From Agromyces sp. H17E-10 (lineage in GTDB: Bacteria > Actinomycetota > Actinomycetes > Actinomycetales > Microbacteriaceae), in NCBI RefSeq assembly GCF_022919715.1, contig NZ_CP095042.1, positions 3,038,001 to 3,102,000 on the forward strand: a stretch of 64,000 nt of DNA. Reading direction: 5' to 3'. The translations under genes were made by a program, and so were the position numbers. Under the pieces are notes generated by a model. The model was given only the letters and a program-made list of their open reading frames with translations, made no database searches and was not told the origin of the DNA. This document shows positions 52,650-61,492 of the stretch, one piece after another; the stretch's first letter is position 1; each line of letters opens with the position of its first letter.

Positions 52650-53963
52650 GTGCTGGATGCCTCGACGACGCGCCGTACGCCCGGCCTCGCCGACTGGGCG
52701 TGGGCGGCCGCTGCCGCGGCCGCGCTGCTGCCGTTCACCGTCGCCGAGGTGCTGCACGAGGCCGGCCCCGACGGCACGGCCTGGGCGGTCGTCGTGCTCG
52801 CACTGTTCGGGCTCCTGCACCTCGGCGTCGCTGGTCGGCGGCTGTGGCCGCGCACGGCGATCGTCGCGGCATCCGCGGTCATGCTTTTGCTCGCCGTCGC
52901 GAGCCTGCCGGGCATGCCGGGTCTCGCCGTGCTGCAAGCCAGCTCGCTCGCGTACCTCGCGTTCGTCTACGGCGCGGCCGCGAGCGACGACCGGGTCGCG
53001 GGCGTCGTCTCGCTCGTGTGCGGTCTCGTCGGTGCCGGCATCATCACGGGTGTCGTGCTCGCATCGGGGCGGACGAGTGACGCCTCGATGGTCACGACCC
53101 CCGGCGGGGTGCTCGCGCTGTTCGGGTCGCTCGCGGGCGGGATCGGCGCGGCGTGGGCGCTCGGCCGGTACCGTCGCGAGACCTTGCGCAAGCGTGCCGC
53201 GCAGGCGCTCGCGGTCGCGCAGGCCGCCGAGTTGCGGCTCGAGGGAGAGCTGCGCGCGGTCGCCGACGAGCGCCGCAGGATCGCCCGCGAGCTGCACGAC
53301 GTCATCGCGCACTCGCTCGCCGTGATGGTCGCCCAGGCCGAGGCGTCGCGGCTGCTCGTCGGCCGCGACGACGATCGGGCGCGCGGCGCGATCGAGCACG
53401 TGGTCGCGACGGGGCGGGCCGCGATGGGCGACATGCGGGGGCTGCTCGGGGCGCTCGCGGCCGGGCCGTCGGGTACGGCTGCGGCCGCCGCTGCCGGTGC
53501 ATCCGTGGATGCCGCGGGCGCGGCGCCGCGCGAGCCGAGCCCCGGCCTCGACGGCGTGCCGCTGCTCGTCGAGCGGTCGCAGTCGCCGGGCCGCGACGCA
53601 TCGCTCGTGGTCACCGGCCGGCCGGTCGCCGTGCGCCCCGGAGTCGGCCTGGCCGCCTACCGGGTCGTGCAGGAGTCGCTCACGAACACGCTGCGGCACA
53701 CGGCAGCGCCGACGCGCACCGAGGTGCGGATGGAGTGGGGCGACGAACTCGTCCTCACGGTCGAGGACGACGGGCTGGCCGTGCCCGTGCCTGCGGCGCC
53801 GGCGCAGACGTCCGGGCGCGGTCTTCGCGGCATGCGCGATCGCGTCGAGCAGGCGGGCGGCAGCTTCGAGGCCGGGCACCGGGACGACCGCCAGGGTTGG
53901 CGTGTGGTCGCCCGGCTCCCGCTCGACGCCGATGCGGATGCGGCGGGGGAGGACGCACGATGA
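52650..53963 (+). CDS. Sensor histidine kinase (HisKA_3 type)
   Basis: Membrane histidine kinase of 437 aa. About six N-terminal hydrophobic segments (to residue ~165) are followed by a coiled linker, then ERRRIARELHDVIAHSLAVMVAQAEA, with the phosphoacceptor in RELHDV, and a HATPase domain (VVQESLTNTLRHTAAPT N-box, EDDGLAV, GRGLRGMRDRVEQAGG). A low-complexity Ala insert separates the parts. GTG at 52650 follows a TAGCGT -10 by 7 bases, so a leaderless start is likely; GTG at 52641 is possible. Stop overlaps the regulator start. Confidence 0.92.
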   Translation: MLDASTTRRTPGLADWAWAAAAAAALLPFTVAEVLHEAGPDGTAWAVVVLALFGLLHLGVAGRRLWPRTAIVAASAVMLLLAVASLPGMPGLAVLQASSLAYLAFVYGAAASDDRVAGVVSLVCGLVGAGIITGVVLASGRTSDASMVTTPGGVLALFGSLAGGIGAAWALGRYRRETLRKRAAQALAVAQAAELRLEGELRAVADERRRIARELHDVIAHSLAVMVAQAEASRLLVGRDDDRARGAIEHVVATGRAAMGDMRGLLGALAAGPSGTAAAAAAGASVDAAGAAPREPSPGLDGVPLLVERSQSPGRDASLVVTGRPVAVRPGVGLAAYRVVQESLTNTLRHTAAPTRTEVRMEWGDELVLTVEDDGLAVPVPAAPAQTSGRGLRGMRDRVEQAGGSFEAGHRDDRQGWRVVARLPLDADADAAGEDAR

Positions 53964-54622
53964 CCGACGCGATCGCGCCGCGCATCCGCGTGGCGCTCGC
54001 CGACGACCAGGAGCTCATGCGCTCGGCGCTCGAGGTCATGATCTCCAGCCATGACGACCTCGAGCTCGTCGTGCAGGCGGCCGACGGGGCCGAGCTCGTC
54101 GAACGCCTGCGCGCCCGTCGCACCGACGTCGTCGTGATGGACGTGCGGATGCCCCGCATGGACGGCATCGAGGCCACGCGACGCGTGCGGGCGGAGCATC
54201 CCGAAACGAGGGTGCTCGTGCTGACCACGTTCGACCTCGACGACTACGTCTTCGCGGCGATCCGGGCCGGCGCAGGCGGCTTCCTGACGAAGGATGCCTC
54301 GGCCGACGAGCTGGCCGCCGCGATCCGCGCCGTGCACGCGGGCGACGCGACGCTCGCGCCCCGCGCGACCGCGAGCCTCGTCGAATTCGTCGCGAAGGCG
54401 CCCGTCCAGGCCGACGCCGACGCGTTGCTCGCCCCGCTCACGGCGCGCGAACGCGACGTGCTCGCCGAGGTCGTGACGGGCGCGTCGAACGACGAGATCG
54501 CCGAGCGGCTGTACCTCACAGGAAACACCGTCAAGACGCACGTCAAGGCGATCCTCGCGAAGCTCGACCTGCCCGATCGCGTGCACGTCGTGATCTGGGC
54601 GTACGAGCACGGGCTCGCGTGA
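53960..54622 (+). CDS. LuxR/NarL-family response regulator
   Basis: Response regulator of 220 aa. Receiver: VALADDQELMRSALEVMI, phosphoacceptor Asp in VVMDVRMPRMDG, and lysine in GFLTKDASADEL. HTH: LTARERDVLAEVVTGASNDEIAERLYLTGNTVKTHVKAILAKLDL (read in parts). ATG overlaps the kinase stop (ATGA), so a cognate pair. It resembles DesR/LiaR-like actinobacterial regulators. Confidence 0.94.
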   Translation: MTDAIAPRIRVALADDQELMRSALEVMISSHDDLELVVQAADGAELVERLRARRTDVVVMDVRMPRMDGIEATRRVRAEHPETRVLVLTTFDLDDYVFAAIRAGAGGFLTKDASADELAAAIRAVHAGDATLAPRATASLVEFVAKAPVQADADALLAPLTARERDVLAEVVTGASNDEIAERLYLTGNTVKTHVKAILAKLDLPDRVHVVIWAYEHGLA

Positions 54623-54654
54623 GGGCGTGCGGCCACGAAGACCTGCACCTGCGA

Positions 54655-54978
54655 TGGTGCCCCCAGAGAGGCTCGAACTCTCGACCCACGGATTAACCTG
54701 CTGCACTGAGTCTCCCCAGCCACCGCTCGCGCGGCTTGCAGTCTGGACTATCTCACCACCTTCGGCCAAGCCGGTCAGGTGCGCCGCGTATAGTCTCTGA
54801 GGTTCCCTTGCGGTTACCTGCTGATTGCCCAATCCCTCGGATTGTCACTGCCTTGCGGCGAGTACCTCGGGCTCTCAGGGTGTTCCAGCATACAGCGGCG
54901 TTCATTCGACGCATTTCTGCGCCGACGCTCCTATTTTCTGTTGAAGTCCGTTGCTCTAACCAACTGAGCTATGGGGGC
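54655..54978 (-). tRNA. tRNA-Lys(UUU), interrupted by a group I intron
   Basis: The gene reads on the minus strand. Exon 1 is 54978-54944: acceptor GCCCCCA, D-arm GCTC/GAGC, anticodon stem ACGGA, loop CTT. Exon 2 is 54696-54655: loop TTAA, stem TCCGT, T-arm GAGAG-TTCGAGC-CTCTC, acceptor TGGGGGC, then A and encoded CCA. Joined, the loop is CTTTTAA, anticodon UUU, a standard lysine tRNA of 77 nt. The 247-base insert splits the anticodon between U34 and U35. A minus-strand TAGGCT box at 54986-54991 fits a promoter just upstream. Confidence 0.9.
54697..54943 (-). other. Group I self-splicing intron in tRNA-Lys(UUU)
   Basis: A 247-base insert without an open frame. Conserved group I core elements appear in order on the minus strand: P/Q-type AATCAGCAGGTAACC (54826-54812), R-type CTCAGAGACTATACG (54801-54787) and S-type GAGATAGTCCAGAC (54754-54741). 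Exon 1 ends in U and can pair CUU with GAG in the intron's first 20 bases (AATAGGAGCG) as an internal guide with a U-G wobble at the splice site. The intron ends in G. Small size and tRNA location fit subgroup IC3. Confidence 0.88.
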
Positions 54979-55366
54979 GTCAGACAGCCTAACAGGCCCG
55001 TTCGGGGCGGCAGCGGCAGCTGGAGTCCGGCACATACCCGTGCGGCGATGCGGCCGGCCACCGGTCGCCCGGTGTCCGGCCGCTCGCCCGCTCGACCCGG
55101 CCGCACGCCCTGCCTCGACGGCGGTGCGCTGCGGCCCGGGGCAGCACGACGGTCAGCTCGCCGCCCCTGGTCGAGCAGCCCTCGGACGACGGAGCGGAGA
55201 CCGTCGAGCGAGGGTGCTTCGGGTGTGCACGCATCGCAGGCTATGCCCGGAACGGCCTGCAACGGTGCCCCCAGTGCGGGCGGCCCCAGCATGGGGGAGT
55301 CCGCCGCACGGGGCCGGGCCAGGCCCGCGGCCGCGACAGGGAGGCGAACGGAGTATCCTCGACCGA
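54979..55366. other. Intergenic region, 388 bases
   Basis: Holds the probable tRNA promoter at its left edge (TAGGCT on the minus strand, 54986-54991) and a TATCCT box at 55354-55359 just before the next gene. Nothing else recognised; the long open frames crossing it lack start signals and similarity. Confidence 0.6.
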
Positions 55367-56005
55367 ATGGCCGCCGACTTCCACCGACCGACGAAACTCC
55401 CGCCGGGCATGTTCGACGACTTCATCGGCGGCGCCGACCCGGCCCAGTTGAACCGCGCGGCGCACGACACCGCGCAAGCGCTGCTCGCACGTGTCCGCGC
55501 CGACCCCGATCCCGAGATCGTCGCGCGCCTCATCGCCTACACCGACCGGCACGGCATCGACGCGATCGCCGAACTCTGGTCGGGTGCGTCGGCGAAGAGC
55601 CTGCCCGGTGCGCTCTGGCGCATCTACCTGCTGCGCACGCTGATCGGGCAGGACGCCGAGATGCTGAGCCTCGCCTACCGGCGCGGCACCGAGATCTCGC
55701 ACACGATCGACCAGGTCGTCGCGGGCGCCGCGGCACCCGCCGGGCCCGCCGAGATCCGCGAGCTCGCCGACCGGGTGCTGCACGGCGTCTTCACGGGCGA
55801 CTTCGCGGTCGCCCTCGAGCGGGCCGCCGCGTTCGCCCGGGTCACCTCGACCGGCTTCACGAGCCTCGCCGACGACGCGGATGCCGCGGACTCGGTGCAC
55901 CACGATCGATCGACGACCCTCACGAGGCGCGCGTTGCGCCTCACCGAGCTGGCCGACGAGCTCACCTCGTGCGCGAAGCTCTGGCGGCGCGACGCGCTCG
56001 ACTGA
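55367..56005 (+). CDS. Conserved actinobacterial protein of unknown function
   Basis: Predicted cytoplasmic, mostly helical protein of 212 aa (MAADFHRPTKLPPGMFDDFIGGADPAQLNRAAH start, read in parts). It resembles proteins found next to tRNA or core genes in Microbacteriaceae with no assigned role. No catalytic motif or membrane segment is visible. ATG at 55367 was chosen since a TATCCT -10 lies 8 bases upstream, implying a nearly leaderless transcript. The upstream frame extension has no support. Confidence 0.75.
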   Translation: MAADFHRPTKLPPGMFDDFIGGADPAQLNRAAHDTAQALLARVRADPDPEIVARLIAYTDRHGIDAIAELWSGASAKSLPGALWRIYLLRTLIGQDAEMLSLAYRRGTEISHTIDQVVAGAAAPAGPAEIRELADRVLHGVFTGDFAVALERAAAFARVTSTGFTSLADDADAADSVHHDRSTTLTRRALRLTELADELTSCAKLWRRDALD

Positions 56006-56071
56006 AGGTCGCCGGGCCCGAACGGAGCCCGCGGGAATGAACCGCCCCCCGACGTCGTTTAGACTGTCTGA

Positions 56072-56153
56072 GGCCGGCCGCAGTAACCCCGGGCTCCAAA
56101 ATTCGCCGCTCCGAGCGGCCTCGCGCCGAGAGGCGTTCTGCGGCCGGCCTTTT
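56072..56153 (+). terminator. Large branched hairpin ending in TTTT: terminator or small RNA
   Basis: GGCCGGCCGCAG (56072-56083) pairs perfectly with CTGCGGCCGGCC (56138-56149), followed by TTTT. The 54-base interior can form further hairpins (CCGCTCCGAGCGG; GCCTC...GAGAGGC). A TAGACT -10-like box at 56060-56065 sits 6 bases before the stem, so an independent ~80-nt RNA is possible. At minimum it ends the upstream gene. Confidence 0.65.
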
Positions 56154-57073
56154 CACGTCCCGGCGCCCGCCCACTCGGTGGCGCGCGACTCGAGGTCGAC
56201 GGTGCCGAAGCCGCGAACCGGCGAGAACGTCGTGATCACGCGACCCGCGTGCACTCGCTCGTCGGTGCGCCAGACGTCGGCGAGTTCGGCCTCGGCCGCG
56301 GCATCCCCGGCGTCCGCGCCCACCGTGAGGGCCGCGATGCGGTCGGCCAGCCCGAGCGACTCGGCGCCGATCGGTGCGCCGGGCGCGTCCAGCACACCCC
56401 AGCCGTCCCAGAGCAGCAGCTCCGTGCGCATCCGGTGGGCCAGGTCGCCGAACACGTACCCGTGCACGATCCACGGGCCCGACACCGGATGCCCCGGGGC
56501 CACGCCGTACGCGGCGAGATCCAGCTGGCCGGCCCGGTGTGCGAGCCACGCCTCGGCGGCGGTCTCGAAGGGCGACCCGAGGCCGGTCGGCAGGTCGTGC
56601 ACGTCGAACTCAGAGTCCGCTGCATCCAGTTCGGGGTCGAACCGCACCCAGCGGCCGTCGCGCCGGGTCTCGACGACGACGTGGTCGTGCCGGAAACCGG
56701 CCGTGAAGTAGCCCGCGAAACCCAGCCGGGTGCGGGCAGGCAACCCGTGCTCGCGCAGGATCGAGACCGCGACGATCGAATGGTCGCGGCAGCAGCCGCC
56801 GACGCGTGCGGCCGGCGGGCGCTCAGCGTCGAGGGCACCGTCGGCGCGGTCGACGGCGGCGTCGAGGATCGACGAGACCCAGCGCCGGTCGACGTCGGCG
56901 AGCTGGTCGGCGGTCACCGCTTCGTCGGCGCGGTAGTGCGCGATCGTATGGGTCACGGCCCGGTGGATCGCGTCGAACGAGGGGTCGACGGCGGCGACGA
57001 GCGCACGGTGCGCGCCCGGGTCGGAGTACGGCGAGTGGCGGGCGTCGTCGATCGTGACGGAGGGTGCGGTCAT
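56153..57073 (-). CDS. Transglutaminase-like (papain-fold) protein
   Basis: Predicted cytoplasmic protein of 306 aa. The transglutaminase-core triad is visible: Cys in VGGCCRDHSIVAVSIL (about residue 93), His in GFRHDHVVVET, Asp in WVRFDPELD. Members act as proteases, amidases or cross-linkers; substrate unknown. Its ATG overlaps the stop of the MerR regulator (ATGA), so the two are one transcript and the regulator may sense or control its reaction. Confidence 0.85.
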   Translation of the reverse strand: MTAPSVTIDDARHSPYSDPGAHRALVAAVDPSFDAIHRAVTHTIAHYRADEAVTADQLADVDRRWVSSILDAAVDRADGALDAERPPAARVGGCCRDHSIVAVSILREHGLPARTRLGFAGYFTAGFRHDHVVVETRRDGRWVRFDPELDAADSEFDVHDLPTGLGSPFETAAEAWLAHRAGQLDLAAYGVAPGHPVSGPWIVHGYVFGDLAHRMRTELLLWDGWGVLDAPGAPIGAESLGLADRIAALTVGADAGDAAAEAELADVWRTDERVHAGRVITTFSPVRGFGTVDLESRATEWAGAGT

Positions 57074-57951
57074 GAGGCCATCATCGGGTCGGCCCCGGGG
57101 GCCGGGTCAATCCGCGCGACGGGGGTCGCGACCTGCATCGCCACCGCCTCGGGGTCGTCGGGCCAGGCGCCCGGGTACCACTCGCGGGGCGCGCCGTCGG
57201 CATCGGCACCGCCCTCGGCGCTCGCCGCCGCGTGCACGAGGTCGTAAAACCCGAGCAGCGACGGGTAGGCGACCTCCCGAGCGGTCACGTCGACGACGGC
57301 GAACCGTGTCGCCGGCTCGACGCGCAGGCCGATGCTGCGGGTCGGTGCGGCGCGCCCGGTGAACGGCACGGCGGTCTCGATGCGTCCGGCGAGCCGATCG
57401 CCGACGGGGGAGTGGAAGATCACCCAGTGGCCCGCGGCCGGGGTCGCTCCCTCGTGCTCGAGGTGCGCCCGGAGCTCGAGCACGTCGGCGACGAAGCTCG
57501 GCACGAGCTCGGCCTGCTCGACGGTGCGCGCGATGCTCGCGACCGCGGTGTCGGGCCGGAGCTCGAAGCGGACGCGCTCGAGCCGGTCGGCCTCGACGGC
57601 GATTCCAGGCTCGAGCCCGGTCGCGCCGCGGGGCTCCGCCGCCAGCCGGTCGACCGCCTGGCTGCGGGCTGCGAAGTCGTCGCGCTGCGACGCCCACCAG
57701 TCGAGCAGCAGTTCGCGCGACGCTGCCGGGGGCGCCTCGAGCAGCTCGCCGATGCGGGCGAGGGGCAGGTCGATGCGGCGCAGCAGGGCGATCGTCCGGG
57801 CGCGCGCGACCTGGTCGGGCGCGTAGCTGCGGTAGCCCGTGCGGGCGTCGACCTCGGCGGGCACGAGCAGGCCGCTCGCCTCGTAGAGCCGCAGCGCCTT
57901 GCGCGAGAGCCCTGACGCCCGGCTCATCTCACCGGTGCCGAGCGCGTGCAT
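57070..57951 (-). CDS. MerR-family regulator with effector-binding domain
   Basis: Regulator of 293 aa. MerR winged helix (GEMSRASGLSRKALRLYEASGLLVPAEVDARTGYRSYAPDQV, read in parts, residues 7-50) and a helix ARARTIALLRRIDLPLARIGELL. A C-terminal GyrI-like effector domain (PDTAVASIARTVEQAEL, then VIFHSPVG) occupies about 150-280. Start ATG at 57951 lies a few bases after a TACCGT box, so a leaderless transcript is plausible. BmrR-like sensing of small molecules is likely. Confidence 0.88.
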   Translation of the reverse strand: MHALGTGEMSRASGLSRKALRLYEASGLLVPAEVDARTGYRSYAPDQVARARTIALLRRIDLPLARIGELLEAPPAASRELLLDWWASQRDDFAARSQAVDRLAAEPRGATGLEPGIAVEADRLERVRFELRPDTAVASIARTVEQAELVPSFVADVLELRAHLEHEGATPAAGHWVIFHSPVGDRLAGRIETAVPFTGRAAPTRSIGLRVEPATRFAVVDVTAREVAYPSLLGFYDLVHAAASAEGGADADGAPREWYPGAWPDDPEAVAMQVATPVARIDPAPGADPMMAS

Positions 57952-58003
57952 GCACCGTACGGTAGCGCATCGCATCGCGGCATCCGCCCGTACGATTGGG
58001 GGC

Positions 58004-58891
58004 ATGCCCGAGAACGTGACGTTCCTCATCGCGCCGCTCGCCGCCGACGCACCCGCCGTCGACCTCGAGGCGACCTTCCATGCCGTGGATGCCTCGGAGC
58101 CGGCGTTGCGCGTCGGCGAGCTCTCGACCCAGCGCGGCGACGGCATCTTCGAGACCCTCGCGGTCGTCGACGGCCACGCACAGGAGGCGGAGCCCCACCT
58201 CGAGCGCCTGCGCAACTCGGCTGCGATCTGCGAACTGCCGGAGCCCAATCTCGCACAGTGGCGCGCGGCGATCGGGGCGGCCGTCGCGCAGCTGCCCGCG
58301 AGGGGCGAGTTCGCGCTCAAGCTCGTCCTCAGCCGTGGCGTCGAGCACGGGCCCGCGCCGACCGCCTGGCTCGCGGCGTCGCCCGCGGCCGACTTCACTG
58401 CGCCGCGCGAACGCGGCATCCGCGTCGTCTCGCTCGACCGCGGCCTCGCCCACGACGCCGCCGCGACGGCGCCGTGGCTCCTCCTCGGCGCGAAGACGCT
58501 GAGCTACGCGACGAACATGGCGGCGATCCGCGAGGCGAAGCGCCGGGGGGCCGACGACGCGCTGTTCGTCTCGAGCGACGGGTTCGTCATGGAGGGGCCG
58601 ACCTCGAGCGTCATCCTGCGGCACGGCGACGTGTACTCGACGCCCGAGCCGAGCGGGGCGATCCTGCGCGGCACGACCCAGCTGAGTCTCTTCGAGTTCC
58701 TCGAGCGCGAGGGGCGCACGACCGCGTACCGCGACATCCCCGTCGCCGAGCTCGCGACCGCCGACGCGATGTGGCTCGTCTCGAGCGTGCGGCTGGCCGC
58801 CGGGGTGACCGCGCTCGACGGCGCGCCGGTACCGTTCGATGCGGCCGAGACCGCCCGCTTCAACGCCTACCTCCTGAGCCCGCGCGACTGA
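58004..58891 (+). CDS. pabC: Aminodeoxychorismate lyase / class IV aminotransferase
   Basis: PLP fold-type IV enzyme of 295 aa. TQRGDGIFETLAVVDG near residue 42; PLP lysine in GAKTLSYATNMAA; SSDGFVMEGPTSSVILRHGDVYSTP; and the phosphate loop ILRGTTQLSLFEF. PabC makes p-aminobenzoate for folate; D-amino-acid or branched-chain aminotransferase activity cannot be excluded. TACGAT 7 bases before the ATG suggests a leaderless mRNA. Confidence 0.82.
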   Translation: MPENVTFLIAPLAADAPAVDLEATFHAVDASEPALRVGELSTQRGDGIFETLAVVDGHAQEAEPHLERLRNSAAICELPEPNLAQWRAAIGAAVAQLPARGEFALKLVLSRGVEHGPAPTAWLAASPAADFTAPRERGIRVVSLDRGLAHDAAATAPWLLLGAKTLSYATNMAAIREAKRRGADDALFVSSDGFVMEGPTSSVILRHGDVYSTPEPSGAILRGTTQLSLFEFLEREGRTTAYRDIPVAELATADAMWLVSSVRLAAGVTALDGAPVPFDAAETARFNAYLLSPRD

Positions 58892-58948
58892 CCGCGGCGT
58901 CCCCCTCGAACGGGGAGTTGCGCGGAGTGCGCCGACGCTCGCGACGAC

Positions 58949-58971
58949 TTTGTAAATGTTGCTAACATAAC
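58949..58971. promoter_or_regulatory. Operator-like AT-rich element before the large LuxR gene
   Basis: TTTGTAAATGTTGCTAACAT stands out from GC-rich surroundings and shares AATGTT and CTAACA with the ROK operator at 6785-6811, allowing a one-base gap. TAACAT may also serve as a -10 box. The start codon is 33 bases downstream. Confidence 0.5.
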
Positions 58972-59003
58972 CCCACGCGACCGACGGAGCGAGCGGAGGG
59001 GCA

Positions 59004-61469
59004 ATGCCGAGCACACCCGAGCACCCCCGACCGCCCGCACGGCACCGCTCGCCCGTCGAGGCCTTCGAAGACACCCGCGCGGTCGTCGAACTGCTCGCGC
59101 GGCACCGCCTCGTCGCGGCCCCGCACGTCGCGGCCCGGCTCGGGCTCGCGCTCGGCGGCGACGCCGACGCCATCATCGAGGTCGCGGGGCTCCTGCGCGA
59201 GTCCCAGCGCCTCGGCCATGCCGTGCTGCCCGATCCGCTGCCCTCGGTGCCCGCGATCGAGGTCGCGATGGCCTCCGGCGGCGCACGGCTGGCCGCTTGG
59301 GAGCGCAACCTGCTCATCGTCGCCGCGGTCTGCGTCGACGACCGCATCGACGTGCTGCTCGCCGCATCGGGCCGGCCGATGGCCGAACTCATCGACGGCG
59401 AGGTCAGCCGCCACCTGCTGCTCGTGGCCGGCCACTTCGCGTTCGCCGATCCGCGCATGCGGGTGTGGGTACATGGCGCAGCGACCCTCGCCGAACGCAC
59501 GGCGGCGCATGCCGCACTCGCCGAGGCGTGCACCGTGCTCGGCGATGAGCGCCAGGCCGTCTGGCATCGTTCGCTCGCGACCCTCGAGGGGTCGCGCGAG
59601 CTCGTCGCTCCGCTGCTCGAGATCGCGGAGTCGGCCGATGCCGCGGGCGAGTCGGAATGGGCGCACGCCGTCGCCCGCGAGGCGGCGAGCCACGCGTACG
59701 GCGCCGAAGCCGTCACGGCCTGGAGCCTCGCCGGCCGCGCCGCCCTGCACGGCGGACACGTCGACGATGCGCGCACCTGGCTCGACCGCGTGCTCGAGCA
59801 CGGTGACGAGACGGCGCGCACGGCGGTGCTGGCCGACTACCTCACGGCGCGCGCGGGACTCGAGGGCGACGTCCCCGAGGTCGAGCTCGACGACCGGCTC
59901 GCGGCGCTCGCGGGCGCGACCACGCCGTCGAGCCCGTCCGGTGACGCTGCACTGCATCGCCTCCGGCTGCACCTCGCCCGCGCGCTCGCGACGGCGGCCG
60001 GGCTCCTCGCCGAGCGGGGCGCCATGGCGGCCGCGCGGCATCGTCTCGACCAGGCCCGTGCCATCACCGACGCCTGGGGCCTCGACCGCGCGTCGCTCGA
60101 GTCGGGCACCGCGTGGTGCGCCCTCTTCGGCCTCGAGACGGATGCCGCGGCCGGTCCCGACGGCGGGCCCCTGGCGGCATCGACCGGGGCGATCAAGGTC
60201 ATCGGCGGGGCGCGCGCCGTCGCCGCGGCGCTCGAACGGGGTCTCGCCGGCGACCCCGCTGGCGCCGTGCGCTGGCTCGGCGCCGTTCGCGAGGTGCCGG
60301 GAGACCCGACCCTCACGCGCGAGGACCGCTCCCCGCTCATGCGCGCGGCGCGCGCCGTCACGACGAGCCTGCTGGAGCTGTGGTCGGGCGACGTACGCCG
60401 TGCGGCGCAGGCGCTCGCGCGCGGTGCCGCCGACCTGCCGGTCGCGCTGCCGCTCAGCGGGCTCGGCGCAGCGCTCGCCCGACGCATCGACATCATCGCG
60501 ACGGGGGAGGTGTCGGCATTCGCCCGGGCGATCGAGGCGGCCCGGCCGCCCACGGCGGGCGCCGTGCGCTCCGAGGAGCTCATCGATCGTGCGATCACGG
60601 CCCACCTCGCCGGAGCCCGGAGCGAGGCGTCCGCGCTCGTGGCGCTCGCCGCGGAGTTCGACCGGGGCTGCGGCGGCCTGCACGTGCCCGGCCTCGATGC
60701 GGCGGTCGACTGGAGTCCGAGCGACGCCCGCGACGCCCGCGACACCTTCGACGCCTGCGACCGCTCCGGTGCCGAGTTCGCCCCCGTGCGGCGACCGCCC
60801 GACGCGGTGCTCGCGAGCGAACTCCGGCGGCGCATGCGCAGCACCGACCGGCAGCGATTCGACGCCGACTACCTCGCCGCGGTCGAGGGCGGCCGGGCGA
60901 TCGCCTCGGCGTACGAACGCGCCCGCACCGAGCTCATGCTCGCCCGTGCCTGCCGCGAAGCGGGGGCCCCCGATCGCGCCGCGCGGCACCTGCTCGCGGC
61001 CGAACACCTCTTCGGCGACGCCGGCGCCGACGCCTGGCTCGCCGCGGTCGCCGACGAGCGTCGCCTGCTCGAGGCGACCGCGACCGCGACCGCGACGGCG
61101 CACGCGTCCGCGACCGCATCGGTCGGCGTCGGCGGGCGTCCGTCGCACGGGGAGTTCACGGCGCTCGCCGTCTCCCCGGTCGACCGCGCCGCGCCGGCCC
61201 CCGCCGCCGCGCATCCGTCCGGAGTCGACGACCCGCTCGCCGCGTGCCGCGCCGCGTGGGCCGACGTGCTCACGGAGCGAGAGCTCGAGGTCGCCATGCT
61301 CGTCGTCGAGGGCGCGTCGAACCGCGACGCGGCGGGCCGCCTCTACGTGTCGGTGCGCACGGTCGAGGTGCACGTCGGGCGCGTCTTCCAGAAGCTCGAC
61401 GTGCACTCGCGGGTCGAGCTCGCGGTCCTCGCGCACCGCATGGCGCACGCCGCGCAGGCCCTGCGCTGA
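59004..61469 (+). CDS. Large LuxR-family transcriptional regulator
   Basis: Protein of 821 aa. About 730 residues of Ala-rich, TPR/MalT-like helical repeats lead to a C-terminal LuxR helix-turn-helix (LTERELEVAMLVVEGASNRDAAGRLYVSVRTVEVHVGRVFQKLDV, read in parts, residues ~755-805). No Walker A motif (GxxGxGK) is visible, so it lacks the ATPase of true LAL regulators. ATG at 59004 is preceded by GGAGGGGC. The chitinase gene follows in the same direction, a likely target. Confidence 0.88.
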   Translation: MPSTPEHPRPPARHRSPVEAFEDTRAVVELLARHRLVAAPHVAARLGLALGGDADAIIEVAGLLRESQRLGHAVLPDPLPSVPAIEVAMASGGARLAAWERNLLIVAAVCVDDRIDVLLAASGRPMAELIDGEVSRHLLLVAGHFAFADPRMRVWVHGAATLAERTAAHAALAEACTVLGDERQAVWHRSLATLEGSRELVAPLLEIAESADAAGESEWAHAVAREAASHAYGAEAVTAWSLAGRAALHGGHVDDARTWLDRVLEHGDETARTAVLADYLTARAGLEGDVPEVELDDRLAALAGATTPSSPSGDAALHRLRLHLARALATAAGLLAERGAMAAARHRLDQARAITDAWGLDRASLESGTAWCALFGLETDAAAGPDGGPLAASTGAIKVIGGARAVAAALERGLAGDPAGAVRWLGAVREVPGDPTLTREDRSPLMRAARAVTTSLLELWSGDVRRAAQALARGAADLPVALPLSGLGAALARRIDIIATGEVSAFARAIEAARPPTAGAVRSEELIDRAITAHLAGARSEASALVALAAEFDRGCGGLHVPGLDAAVDWSPSDARDARDTFDACDRSGAEFAPVRRPPDAVLASELRRRMRSTDRQRFDADYLAAVEGGRAIASAYERARTELMLARACREAGAPDRAARHLLAAEHLFGDAGADAWLAAVADERRLLEATATATATAHASATASVGVGGRPSHGEFTALAVSPVDRAAPAPAAAHPSGVDDPLAACRAAWADVLTERELEVAMLVVEGASNRDAAGRLYVSVRTVEVHVGRVFQKLDVHSRVELAVLAHRMAHAAQALR

Positions 61470-61476
61470 GGACTCG

Positions 61477-61492
61477 ACGCTCGGCCGAGCGT
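61477..61492. terminator. Palindromic hairpin after the LuxR gene
   Basis: ACGCTCGGCCGAGCGT is a perfect 16-base palindrome 8 bases after the LuxR stop; no T run follows. A TACGTAGTCCTGCGTA element starts at 61494, and a TAGCGT -10-like box lies at 61549-61554, upstream of the chitinase. Confidence 0.5.

Noticed and set aside
54655..54978. Two tRNA fragments from an integration event at a tRNA
   Set aside because: Both halves are present once in correct order and complement each other exactly; the insert has a group I core and no integrase. An intron explains it better than an attachment site.
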